Of a stretch of 64,000 nt of DNA, positions 14,164 through 21,979 are shown piece after piece. The stretch spans positions 496,001-560,000 of the forward strand of contig NZ_CBDDJA010000002.1 in assembly GCF_965229315.1 (NCBI RefSeq). The letters are read 5' to 3'. Origin of the DNA: Pelomonas sp965229315. Lineage in GTDB: Bacteria; Pseudomonadota; Gammaproteobacteria; Burkholderiales; Burkholderiaceae_C. The notes beneath the pieces are model-generated. The model did no database searches. It was not told the DNA's origin and saw only the letters and a program-made list of their open reading frames with translations. Position 1 is the stretch's first letter. Each line of letters starts with the position of its first letter. A program made the translations under genes and the position numbers.

Positions 14164-16557
14164 TTACCGCTTGAACAGGTCGAGGATGGACTTCTTCTCG
14201 TCGTCGGTCGCCGCACCCGGCACGTTGGGTTCGTTGGACAACTCGCGCACGCCGGTGCCGCCCGAATACTCCTCGTAGAACCATTCGCCGTTGACGTTGA
14301 CCACGCCCTCCGGCGGGCTCACTTCGTCCACGGGCTTGTTCTTCAGCGCGGACATCATGTATTCGATCCACACCGGCAGGCTCAGGCCGCCGCCGGTTTC
14401 GCGGTCGCCCAGCTTGCGCGGCTGGTCGTAGCCGATCCAGACGACGGCGACCAGTTCCTTCTGGTAGCCGGCGAACCAGGCGTCCATGGAGTCGTTGGTC
14501 GTGCCGGTCTTGCCGTAGATGTCGGGGCGCTTGAGGGTGGCCTGCGCGCGGGCCGCCGTGCCGCTGCGCGTGACCTCCTGCAGCAGGCTGCTCATCAGGA
14601 AGGCGTTGCGTGGCTCGATGGCGCGGGCGCCGTCGGCCAGCGTGACGGGCTGGGCCTCGTAGAGCAGCCGTCCCTTGTTGTCGGTGATCCTGGCGATGAG
14701 CTGCGGGCTGACGCGGTAGCCGCCGTTGGCGAACACCGAGTAGCCCTGGGCCATCTGCATGGGGGTCACCGAGCCGGCGCCCAGCGCCATCGTCAGGTAG
14801 GCCGGGTGCTTGTCGGCCTCGAAGCCGAAGCGCGTGATCCAGTCCTGCGCATAGCGCACGCCGATGGAGTGCAGCACGCGGATGGACACCATGTTCTTGG
14901 ACTTGGCCAGCGCCGTGCGAAGCGGCATGGGCCCTTCGAACTTGCCGTCGTAGTTCTTGGGTTCCCATGGCTGGCTGCCCGTCGTGCCGGCGTCGAAGAA
15001 CAGCGGCGCGTCATTGACGATGGTGGCCGGCGTGAAGCCCTTCTCCAGCGCCGCCGAGTAGATGAAGGGCTTGAAGCTGGAGCCCGGTTGGCGCCACGCC
15101 TGCGTGACGTGGTTGAACTTGTTCTTGTTGTAGTCGAAGCCGCCCACCATCGCATGCACCTGGCCGTTGCGCGGGTCGAGGGACACGAAGGCGCCCTCGA
15201 CCTCGGGCAACTGCGTGATGGTCCATTCGTTGCCGTCCTTCTGCTTCGGGGCCTTGACGACACGGATCACCGCGCCGCGGCGGATGCGGGTCTTGGGGTT
15301 GCCCTTGTCGGACAGGCCGGACGTGGCGGGCTTGAGACCGTCGCCCGTGATGGCGATGGCGTCGCCGCTCTGCAGCACGGCCGTGACCTTCTTGGGGTCG
15401 GCTTCGAGCACGACGGCGGCCAGCAGTTCGTCGTTGGCCGGGTGGTCGGCCAGGGCCTCGGCGATGCGGGCGTCCAGGGCCTTGGCGTCGGCCGGCAGGT
15501 CGGCATAGGCCTCGGGGCCGCGGTAGACCTGGCGCTTCTCATAGTCCAGGATGCCGCGGCGCAGCGCGCGGTAGGCGGTGTTCTGCTCGGCGCTGTTCAG
15601 CGTCAGGTAGACGTTCAGGCCACGGGTGTAGGCCTCGTCGCCATACTGGCTGAAGATGAGCTGGCGTGCCGCCTCGGCGACGAACTCGGCGTGCGACACC
15701 GACTCGACCACCGGCCGGATGCGCAGCTTCTCGGCCTTCGCCTCGTCGCGCTGCTCCTCGGTGATGTAGCCCGTCTCGTACATCCGCTCGATGATGTACT
15801 GCTGGCGGATCGTCGCGCGCTTAGGGTTGTTGATCGGGTTGTAGGCCGACGGCGCCTTGGGCAGGCCGGCCAGCATGGCGGCCTCGGCAACGCTGATCTT
15901 GTCCAGCGGCTTGCCGAAGTAGATCTCGCTGGCCGCCGCAAAGCCGTGCGCACGGTGGCCCAGGAAGATCTGGTTCATGTAGATCTCCAGGATCTTCTCC
16001 TTGGGCAGCGCCGATTCGATCTTCAGCGCCAGCAGGATCTCGTAGATCTTGCGCGTGAAGGTCTTTTCGGTGGACAGGTAGAAGTTGCGCGCCACCTGCA
16101 TCGTGATGGTGGACGCGCCCTGGCTGCGCGACTCGCCGACGTTGGCCAGGCCCGCGCGGACGATGCCCAGGTAGTCCACGCCGCCATGCTGGTAGAAGCG
16201 GGCGTCCTCGATGGCCAGCACCGCCTCCTGCATCACCTTCGGGATAGCCTGGATGGGCAGGTAGCTGCGACGCTCCTCGCCGAACTCGCCGAGCAGCACC
16301 CCGTCGGCGGACAGCACGCGCATGGGCAGCTTGGGGCGGTAGTCGGTCAGCCCGCCGATGTCGGGCAGATTGGGGTAGGCCAGCGCCAGGGCGAGGCCCA
16401 GCAGCAGCGCCACCGCGCCGACGCCGCCTGCCAGCAGCCCCACCCCCCACAGTGCCCAGCGGGTGAATCGGGCGGGAAGTCGAGACGGCGGGGAGGTGGC
16501 GTGGGAGCCGGCGGCGGGCGAAGGACTGGACGCAGCGGATCGGGGCTTGTCGTTCAT
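14164..16557 (-). CDS. mrcA: Penicillin-binding protein 1A
   Basis: Bifunctional class A penicillin-binding protein: glycan polymerisation and peptide crosslinking in the periplasm. It has 797 residues. Cytoplasmic tail, one membrane anchor (about 34-61), GT51 transglycosylase with catalytic Glu117 in AIEDARFYQH and QGASTITMQVARN, an OB-like insert, then transpeptidase with SxxK (GSSFKPF, about 490), SxN (SKNM) and KTG (GKTGTTND, about 684). Transcribed divergently from pilM, the conserved arrangement in beta- and gammaproteobacteria. Ends with a TAA at 14164. Confidence 0.96.
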   Translation of the reverse strand: MNDKPRSAASSPSPAAGSHATSPPSRLPARFTRWALWGVGLLAGGVGAVALLLGLALALAYPNLPDIGGLTDYRPKLPMRVLSADGVLLGEFGEERRSYLPIQAIPKVMQEAVLAIEDARFYQHGGVDYLGIVRAGLANVGESRSQGASTITMQVARNFYLSTEKTFTRKIYEILLALKIESALPKEKILEIYMNQIFLGHRAHGFAAASEIYFGKPLDKISVAEAAMLAGLPKAPSAYNPINNPKRATIRQQYIIERMYETGYITEEQRDEAKAEKLRIRPVVESVSHAEFVAEAARQLIFSQYGDEAYTRGLNVYLTLNSAEQNTAYRALRRGILDYEKRQVYRGPEAYADLPADAKALDARIAEALADHPANDELLAAVVLEADPKKVTAVLQSGDAIAITGDGLKPATSGLSDKGNPKTRIRRGAVIRVVKAPKQKDGNEWTITQLPEVEGAFVSLDPRNGQVHAMVGGFDYNKNKFNHVTQAWRQPGSSFKPFIYSAALEKGFTPATIVNDAPLFFDAGTTGSQPWEPKNYDGKFEGPMPLRTALAKSKNMVSIRVLHSIGVRYAQDWITRFGFEADKHPAYLTMALGAGSVTPMQMAQGYSVFANGGYRVSPQLIARITDNKGRLLYEAQPVTLADGARAIEPRNAFLMSSLLQEVTRSGTAARAQATLKRPDIYGKTGTTNDSMDAWFAGYQKELVAVVWIGYDQPRKLGDRETGGGLSLPVWIEYMMSALKNKPVDEVSPPEGVVNVNGEWFYEEYSGGTGVRELSNEPNVPGAATDDEKKSILDLFKR

Positions 16558-16840
16558 GGGCCGGCAAAGCGCGCCCGGGGCGCGTCGGAGGAAGGCAGTG
16601 GATTATAGGAAGCGGACCGCGCCGGCCATCTATATGACGCGCGGCCGCAAACAGCGTGTCAAACGACCGCTTCCCCTGCGTTTTTCATGAGCTTGCAATC
16701 CTGTTGGTTCGTGTATGTTTAGCAACGTGGCGTTACCAGCTCGGCCCGGTTTTCCGTTCGGTGTCAACGGCTTTGCTGCTAGCATTCAAGTAACTTATTA
16801 ATAGTCCGATACGTAACTCGCGTGTCGGGACACAAAGGGC
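16558..16840. promoter_or_regulatory. Divergent mrcA / pilM promoter region
   Basis: This 283-base spacer is more A+T rich near pilM than the flanks. A plausible sigma70 promoter for the pilM operon is TTGCTG (16773-16778) and TATTAA (16796-16801) with 17 bases between, giving a leader of about 30 bases. I saw no clear sigma54 motif. No convincing small gene. Confidence 0.4.
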
Positions 16841-17920
16841 ATGGGAATACTTGACGCGCTTTCGGGTCGCAGGCACCCGGCCTTGATTGGCCTGGATATC
16901 AGTTCCTCCAGCGTCAAGCTTGTGGAACTGAGCCAGACCAAGAGCGGCGAGTTCGTGCTGGAGCGATTCGCCAGTGAGCCGTTCGAGAAGGGCTGGATCG
17001 CCGACGGCCAGATCGAGAAGTTCGACGAGGTCGCTGATGCCGTGCGCCGCGTGGTGGCCCGCAGCGGGTCCAGGACGCGCGATGCGGCCCTTGCCATGCC
17101 CCAGTCGGCCGTCATCACGAAGAAGATCATGCTGCCCGCCGGGCTGCGCGAGGAAGAACTCGAACTGCAGGTCGAGGCCGAGGCCAACCAGTACATCCCC
17201 TTCTCGCTGGACGAGGTCAGCCTCGATTTCTGCGTGATCGGCCCCAGCCCCACGTCCGTTGGCGACGTCGAGGTGCTGATCGCCGCGTCGCGCAAGGACC
17301 GCGTGCAGGACCGCCAGGGCCTGGCCGAGGCGGCGGGGCTCAAGCCCGTCATCCTCGACATCGAATCGCATGCCTCCCGCATGGCGATGGGGCGCCTCAT
17401 CGCCGCGTTGCCCAACGAGGGCAAGGACGCGCTGGTCGCGTTGTTCGAGATCGGCGCGGACACCACCAGCCTCAAGGTGCTGCGCGACGACGAACTGCTC
17501 TATGACCGCGACCAGTCCTTTGGCGGTTCGCAGCTGACTAACCTGATCTCGCGCCAGTACGGCTTCTCGTTCGAGGAGGCCGAGCAGAAGAAGCTGGCCG
17601 GCGAGCTGCCCGAGGACTACGAGGTCAGCGTGCTGAATCCGTTTGTCGACAGCCTGTCGCAGGAAATCGGCCGCGCGCTGCAGTACTTCTTCACCAGCAC
17701 GCCGCACCACAAGGTGCACTACGTGATGCTGGCCGGCGGCACGGCGACGCTGCCGGGCCTCAAGGAGCGCGTGACCGACCTGACCGGCTTCGCCTGCATG
17801 GTGGTCAACCCCTTCGAGAACATGGCGATGGGCTCGGCAGTGCGTGAGGCCAAGCTGCGCCGCGAGGCACCGTCGTACCTGACCGCCTGCGGCCTGGCGA
17901 TGCGGAGGTTCTTCCAGTGA
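16841..17920 (+). CDS. pilM: Type IV pilus assembly protein PilM
   Basis: Actin-like cytoplasmic protein that binds the N-terminus of PilN and links the alignment complex to the motor. It has 359 residues. ATPase-fold motifs: IGLDISSSSVKLVEL (phosphate 1), EIGADTTSLKVL (phosphate 2), VMLAGGTATLPGL (adenosine). The segment YIPFSLDEVSLDF is typical of PilM. First gene of pilMNOPQ; the pilN GTG start overlaps its stop (GTGA). Confidence 0.96.
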   Translation: MGILDALSGRRHPALIGLDISSSSVKLVELSQTKSGEFVLERFASEPFEKGWIADGQIEKFDEVADAVRRVVARSGSRTRDAALAMPQSAVITKKIMLPAGLREEELELQVEAEANQYIPFSLDEVSLDFCVIGPSPTSVGDVEVLIAASRKDRVQDRQGLAEAAGLKPVILDIESHASRMAMGRLIAALPNEGKDALVALFEIGADTTSLKVLRDDELLYDRDQSFGGSQLTNLISRQYGFSFEEAEQKKLAGELPEDYEVSVLNPFVDSLSQEIGRALQYFFTSTPHHKVHYVMLAGGTATLPGLKERVTDLTGFACMVVNPFENMAMGSAVREAKLRREAPSYLTACGLAMRRFFQ

Positions 17921-18519
17921 TCCTGATCAACCTGCTGCCTTACCGCGAAGAGCGGCGCAAGCGGCGCAAGCAGGCCTTCTTCGCCGGCCTCGGCCTGGCT
18001 GGGCTGATCGGTGCGGGCCTGGTGGTCGCCGGCTTTCTGCTGCTGCAGTTCCTGACCGGCGAGCAGCGCACGCGCAACCAGTATGTTCAGACCCAGATCA
18101 CGCTGCTCGAGGCGCAGATCAAGGACATCGCGAACCTCAAGGCCGAGATCGAGTCGCTGAAGTCGCGCCAGCGCGCGGTGGAAGACCTGCAGACCGACCG
18201 CAACACGCCGGTTCAGCTGTTGAACGACCTCGCCCGCCTCGCGCCCGAAGGCATCTACCTGACGGCCATCCGCCAGGCCGACAAGGTGGTCACGGTCAGC
18301 GGCATCGCTCAGACCAACGAGCGGGTGTCCGAGTTCCTGCGCAACATCTCGCGTGGTTCGGAATGGCTGGACCATCCCGATCTCATCGAAGTCAAGCTGG
18401 CGAACGTCACGACGAACACCCGCGACCAACGCCGGCTGCTGGACTTCTCCATGACGGTCTCGATCAAGACCCCGCCGCGCGAAGGCGCGCCGGGTGCCGC
18501 CGCGCCGCAGAAGAGCTGA
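17917..18519 (+). CDS. pilN: Type IV pilus inner-membrane protein PilN
   Basis: Inner-membrane partner of PilM and PilO. The 200-residue product begins ILINLLPYREERRKRRKQ, the conserved PilM-binding INLLPYRE motif, followed by a membrane helix (about 25-45), a coiled coil (about 50-90) and a ferredoxin-like periplasmic domain (VVTVSGIAQTNERVSEFLR). The start is GTG, fixed by the motif at residues 2-9 and by the overlap with pilM. Confidence 0.96.
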   Translation: MILINLLPYREERRKRRKQAFFAGLGLAGLIGAGLVVAGFLLLQFLTGEQRTRNQYVQTQITLLEAQIKDIANLKAEIESLKSRQRAVEDLQTDRNTPVQLLNDLARLAPEGIYLTAIRQADKVVTVSGIAQTNERVSEFLRNISRGSEWLDHPDLIEVKLANVTTNTRDQRRLLDFSMTVSIKTPPREGAPGAAAPQKS

Positions 18520-18525
18520 ACGCCC

Positions 18526-19212
18526 ATGGCCACGTCCAACCCCAAGCTAGATCTGAATGCCTGGTTCGCCGAGGTGGCCAGCCAGTTCCAGGATCTCAAC
18601 TTCAAAGAGCCCGGCCAGTGGCCGCTGCTGCCCAAGCTCGCGGCCGGCTTGGCCGTCATGCTGGTCGTTGTCCTCGCGGGCTATTTCTTTTTGCTGTCCG
18701 ACGAAGAAGCCAACCTGGATGCGGAGCGTGCACGCGAGCCGCAGCTGCGCCAGGACTATCACAACAAGCTGGCCCAGGCCGTCAACCTGCCCGAGCTGCG
18801 CAAGCAGAAGAGCCAGGTCGAGGAGTACGTGACCCAGCTTGAAAAGCAGCTGCCCGGCAAGGCCGAGATCGATTCGCTGCTGTCCGACATCAGCAGTGCC
18901 GGCGTCGGCCGCGGCCTGCAGTTCGAGCTGTTCCGTCCGGGCCAGGTGCTGATCAAGGACTACTACGCGGAGCTGCCGATCGCGGTCAAGGTATCGGGCC
19001 GCTATCACGACATCGGCGCGTTTGCGGCCGATGTGGCCAACCTGTCGCGCATCGTCACGCTGCACAACCTCATCGTCGCTGCGCCCACCGGCGCGCGCGA
19101 TGCCAACGGGGCGCTCAGCATGGAAGCCACGGCGCGCACCTACCGCTATCTCGATTCGACCGAGGTGGCGGAGCAGCGCAAGGCCGCAGCGAAAGCGGGA
19201 GCCAAGAAATGA
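18526..19212 (+). CDS. pilO: Type IV pilus inner-membrane protein PilO
   Basis: Bitopic inner-membrane protein forming heterodimers with PilN and contacting PilP. It has 228 residues: a cytoplasmic N-terminus with FKEPGQWPLLPK, a membrane helix about 43-63, a periplasmic coiled coil (about 65-115, rich in Gln/Glu/Lys), then the ferredoxin-like domain (PIAVKVSGRYHDIGAFAADV). Spacing six bases from pilN; ATGA overlap with pilP. Confidence 0.96.
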   Translation: MATSNPKLDLNAWFAEVASQFQDLNFKEPGQWPLLPKLAAGLAVMLVVVLAGYFFLLSDEEANLDAERAREPQLRQDYHNKLAQAVNLPELRKQKSQVEEYVTQLEKQLPGKAEIDSLLSDISSAGVGRGLQFELFRPGQVLIKDYYAELPIAVKVSGRYHDIGAFAADVANLSRIVTLHNLIVAAPTGARDANGALSMEATARTYRYLDSTEVAEQRKAAAKAGAKK

Positions 19213-19736
19213 AGCGTCTCGCCCTGGGCCTCGGCGCCTTGCTGCTGATGCTGGCCGGCTGCACGAGTGACATCGACGAGCTGAAGCAGTGGATGGAGCA
19301 GGAGCGCAAGGACGCCAAGCCCACCGTCACGCCGCTGCTGCCGCCCAAGAAGTTCCTGCCCCAGCCTTACGAGGCCGGTGCCGGCGTGGACCCCTACAGC
19401 CCGCAGAAGCTCAGCGTGGCGATCAAGCAGGAAGCGGCCCAGCCCAACTCGCTGCTGACGGCCGAGATCAGCCGCCGCAAGGAGCCTCTGGAAGCCTATC
19501 CGCTGGACAGCATGGCGATGGTGGGCAGCCTGATGCGCGACGGTCGCCGCCATGCGCTGCTGCGCGTCGACAACCTGCTTTATCCGGTCAAGTCGGGGGA
19601 CTACCTCGGCCAGAACTTCGGACGCGTCACCAAGATCAGCGAAACCGAAATCACGTTGCGAGAAGTCGTCCAGGACGCTGCGGGCGAGTGGATTGAGCGC
19701 ACCAGTACCCTCCAGCTACAGGAGAAGGGACGATGA
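19209..19736 (+). CDS. pilP: Type IV pilus lipoprotein PilP
   Basis: Inner-membrane lipoprotein that connects PilN/PilO with the PilQ secretin. It has 175 residues. Signal peptide with lipobox LAGC (Cys18) followed by TSDIDELKQWM, the conserved N-terminal PilP motif. The C-terminal beta-sandwich region MAMVGSLMRDGRRHALLRVD and YLGQNFGRVTKISETEITL is typical. Overlaps pilO and pilQ by four bases at each end. Confidence 0.96.
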   Translation: MKRLALGLGALLLMLAGCTSDIDELKQWMEQERKDAKPTVTPLLPPKKFLPQPYEAGAGVDPYSPQKLSVAIKQEAAQPNSLLTAEISRRKEPLEAYPLDSMAMVGSLMRDGRRHALLRVDNLLYPVKSGDYLGQNFGRVTKISETEITLREVVQDAAGEWIERTSTLQLQEKGR

Positions 19737-21931
19737 AGAGAACATTGCAGGAGAGCAGGCCGATGGCTCGTGGCTGGTTGCTGGGATTTGCACTTGTACT
19801 GCTGGCCGCTGCGCCGGCTGCCTGGTCGCAGACACAGATACGCGCAATCAACACCAGCCAGCAAGCCGGTGTCGAGGTCGTCCGCATCGAGTTGAGCGAA
19901 CCGCTGGCCGCGTTGCCGACGGGGTTCACGATCCAGACGCCGCCGCGCATCGCGATCGACTTGCCGGGTGTCGTCAACGCCATCGGCCGCAACCAGGTCG
20001 ACATCAACCAGGGCAACCTGCGCTCGGCCAGCGTGGCGCAGGCCGGCGACCGCTCGCGCGTCGTGTTGAACCTGCGCCAGGCCTCGGGCTACAGCGCCAA
20101 GCTGGAGGGCAGTGCGCTCGTCCTCGTGCTGGACGCCGCCCCGGCGCTGGCGCAGCCGGCCGGTGAGCCGGTGCATTTCGCGCAAAGCCTGAACGCGGCG
20201 CCGCAGCAACTGCGTGACATCGACTTCCGCCGCGGTGCGGACGGTGCCGGCCGGGTCGTCGTCAGCCTGCCCAGCAACCAGGTCGGCGTGGACATCCAGC
20301 AGCAGGGCCCGCGGCTCGTCGTCGAATTCCTGCGCTCAGGCCTGCCCGAGAACCTGCGCCGCAAGATCGACGTGACCGACTTCGGCACGCCGGTGCAGAT
20401 GATCACGACGACGCAGTCGGGCGACCGCGTGCGCATGGTCGTGGAGCCCAAGGGCAACTGGGAGCACAGCGCCTACCAGAGCGACAACCAGTTCGTGCTG
20501 GAAGTCAGGCCGCAGAAGATCGACCCGGACAAGCTCACGCAGGGCCCGGGCTACGCCGGCGACAAGCTGTCGCTGAACTTCCAGAACATCGAAGTGCGCG
20601 CGTTGCTGCAGGTCATTGCCGACTTCACCAACTTCAACGTCGTGACCAGCGACACCGTGACGGGCAACGTCACGCTGCGGCTGAAGGACGTGCCCTGGGA
20701 CCAGGCGCTGGACATCATCATGCAGGCCAAGGGCCTGGGCCTGAAGAAGGCGGGCAACGTGCTGTGGATCGCGCCCAAGGAAGAGCTTGCCGCCAAGGAG
20801 AAGCTCGATCTCGAGTCCAAGGCGGCCATCGCCCAGCTCGAGCCGGTGCGCTCCCAGTCCTTCCAGCTCAACTACGTCAAGGCCGAGGACATTGCCAAGG
20901 GCCTGACGGGGCAGAACCTTGGCAACAGCAGCGGCGGCGGGGCTGGCGGTGGCGGTGGGAGCGGCGGCGGGTCGGGCAGCGGCACGCGCATCCTGTCGAC
21001 GCGCGGCAGCGCCATCTTCGAGCCGCGCACCAACCAGCTCTTCGTGTCGGACATCCCGAGCAAGCTCGAGGAGATCCAGGCCATGATCACCAAGATCGAC
21101 ATCCCGGTGCGCCAGGTGCTGATCGAGGCGCGCATCGTCGAGGCCAACGACAAGTTCGGCCGGTCGCTGGGCATCAAGCTCGGCGCCAACGACCTGCGCG
21201 GCCAGCAGGGCGGCATCCCCGGCTACAGCGTCGGCGGCGGCAACTACGTGACCATCGGCGGCAATTACAACGGCGTGGGTTCGCAGACCAACCAGGGTGC
21301 GACGGCAGACTACAACAACACCCAGTTCGTCAACCTGCCGGCCAACGTGTCGTCCGACAGCTTCGCCGGTGCCACGGCCGCCAACGTCGCGCTGGCCTTG
21401 TTCAGCGCCACGGCCAACCGCTTCCTGAACCTGGAACTGTCGGCCCTCGAATCCGACGGCAAGGGCAAGATCGTCTCCAGCCCGCGCGTCGTCACGGCCG
21501 ACCAGACCAAGGCGGTCATCGAGCAGGGTGAAGAGCTGCCGTACCAGCAGTCGACCTCCAGCGGCGCCACCGCCATCGCCTTCAAGAAGGCCGTGCTGAA
21601 GCTGGAAGTGACGCCGCAGATCACGCCGGAAGGCAGCGTCATCATGACGGTGGACGTCAACAAGGACAGCCGCGGCACGCTGACGCCACAAGGCTACGCC
21701 ATCAACAACAAGCACGTCGCGACGCAGGTGCTGGTCGAGAACGGCGGCACCGTCGTCATCGGCGGCATCTACACGCAGGACGAAGGCGAGACCATCAACA
21801 AGGTGCCAGTGCTGGGCGATGTGCCCTTCCTGGGCAACCTGTTCAAGAACAAGAGCCGCACGACCTCGAAGACCGAACTGCTGATCTTCCTGACGCCCAA
21901 GGTCGTCAGTGAACGGGCGGCGGTGCGCTGA
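19733..21931 (+). CDS. pilQ: Type IV pilus secretin PilQ
   Basis: Outer-membrane multimeric secretin through which the pilus passes. It has 732 residues from ATG 19733; ATG 19763 would give a tighter signal peptide (MARGWLLGFALVLLAAAPAA). Two AMIN peptidoglycan-binding domains (about 35-130 and 150-240), secretin N domains (about 270-460) and a C-terminal secretin domain with VLIEARIVEANDKFGRSLGI, PRVVTADQTKAVIEQGEELP, VLGDVPFLGNLFKNKS. A Gly/Ser-rich linker of roughly 20 residues (genome about 20930-20985) interrupts the N domains; it is in frame and normal for the family. The downstream lipoprotein gene starts 48 bases after the stop. Confidence 0.96.
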   Translation: MKRTLQESRPMARGWLLGFALVLLAAAPAAWSQTQIRAINTSQQAGVEVVRIELSEPLAALPTGFTIQTPPRIAIDLPGVVNAIGRNQVDINQGNLRSASVAQAGDRSRVVLNLRQASGYSAKLEGSALVLVLDAAPALAQPAGEPVHFAQSLNAAPQQLRDIDFRRGADGAGRVVVSLPSNQVGVDIQQQGPRLVVEFLRSGLPENLRRKIDVTDFGTPVQMITTTQSGDRVRMVVEPKGNWEHSAYQSDNQFVLEVRPQKIDPDKLTQGPGYAGDKLSLNFQNIEVRALLQVIADFTNFNVVTSDTVTGNVTLRLKDVPWDQALDIIMQAKGLGLKKAGNVLWIAPKEELAAKEKLDLESKAAIAQLEPVRSQSFQLNYVKAEDIAKGLTGQNLGNSSGGGAGGGGGSGGGSGSGTRILSTRGSAIFEPRTNQLFVSDIPSKLEEIQAMITKIDIPVRQVLIEARIVEANDKFGRSLGIKLGANDLRGQQGGIPGYSVGGGNYVTIGGNYNGVGSQTNQGATADYNNTQFVNLPANVSSDSFAGATAANVALALFSATANRFLNLELSALESDGKGKIVSSPRVVTADQTKAVIEQGEELPYQQSTSSGATAIAFKKAVLKLEVTPQITPEGSVIMTVDVNKDSRGTLTPQGYAINNKHVATQVLVENGGTVVIGGIYTQDEGETINKVPVLGDVPFLGNLFKNKSRTTSKTELLIFLTPKVVSERAAVR

Positions 21932-21979
21932 CGACAGTGGCCGTGCGCTCGACGCATGGCCATTCAGGAGCTTTTAGAG

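Noticed and set aside
14806..16608. 600-codon open frame antisense to mrcA
   Set aside because: Shadow frame; mrcA on the other strand has all catalytic motifs.
20930..20985. Glycine-codon run in pilQ as a possible frameshift or repeat expansion
   Set aside because: The run is in frame, codons vary, and flexible Gly/Ser linkers at this place are usual in PilQ.
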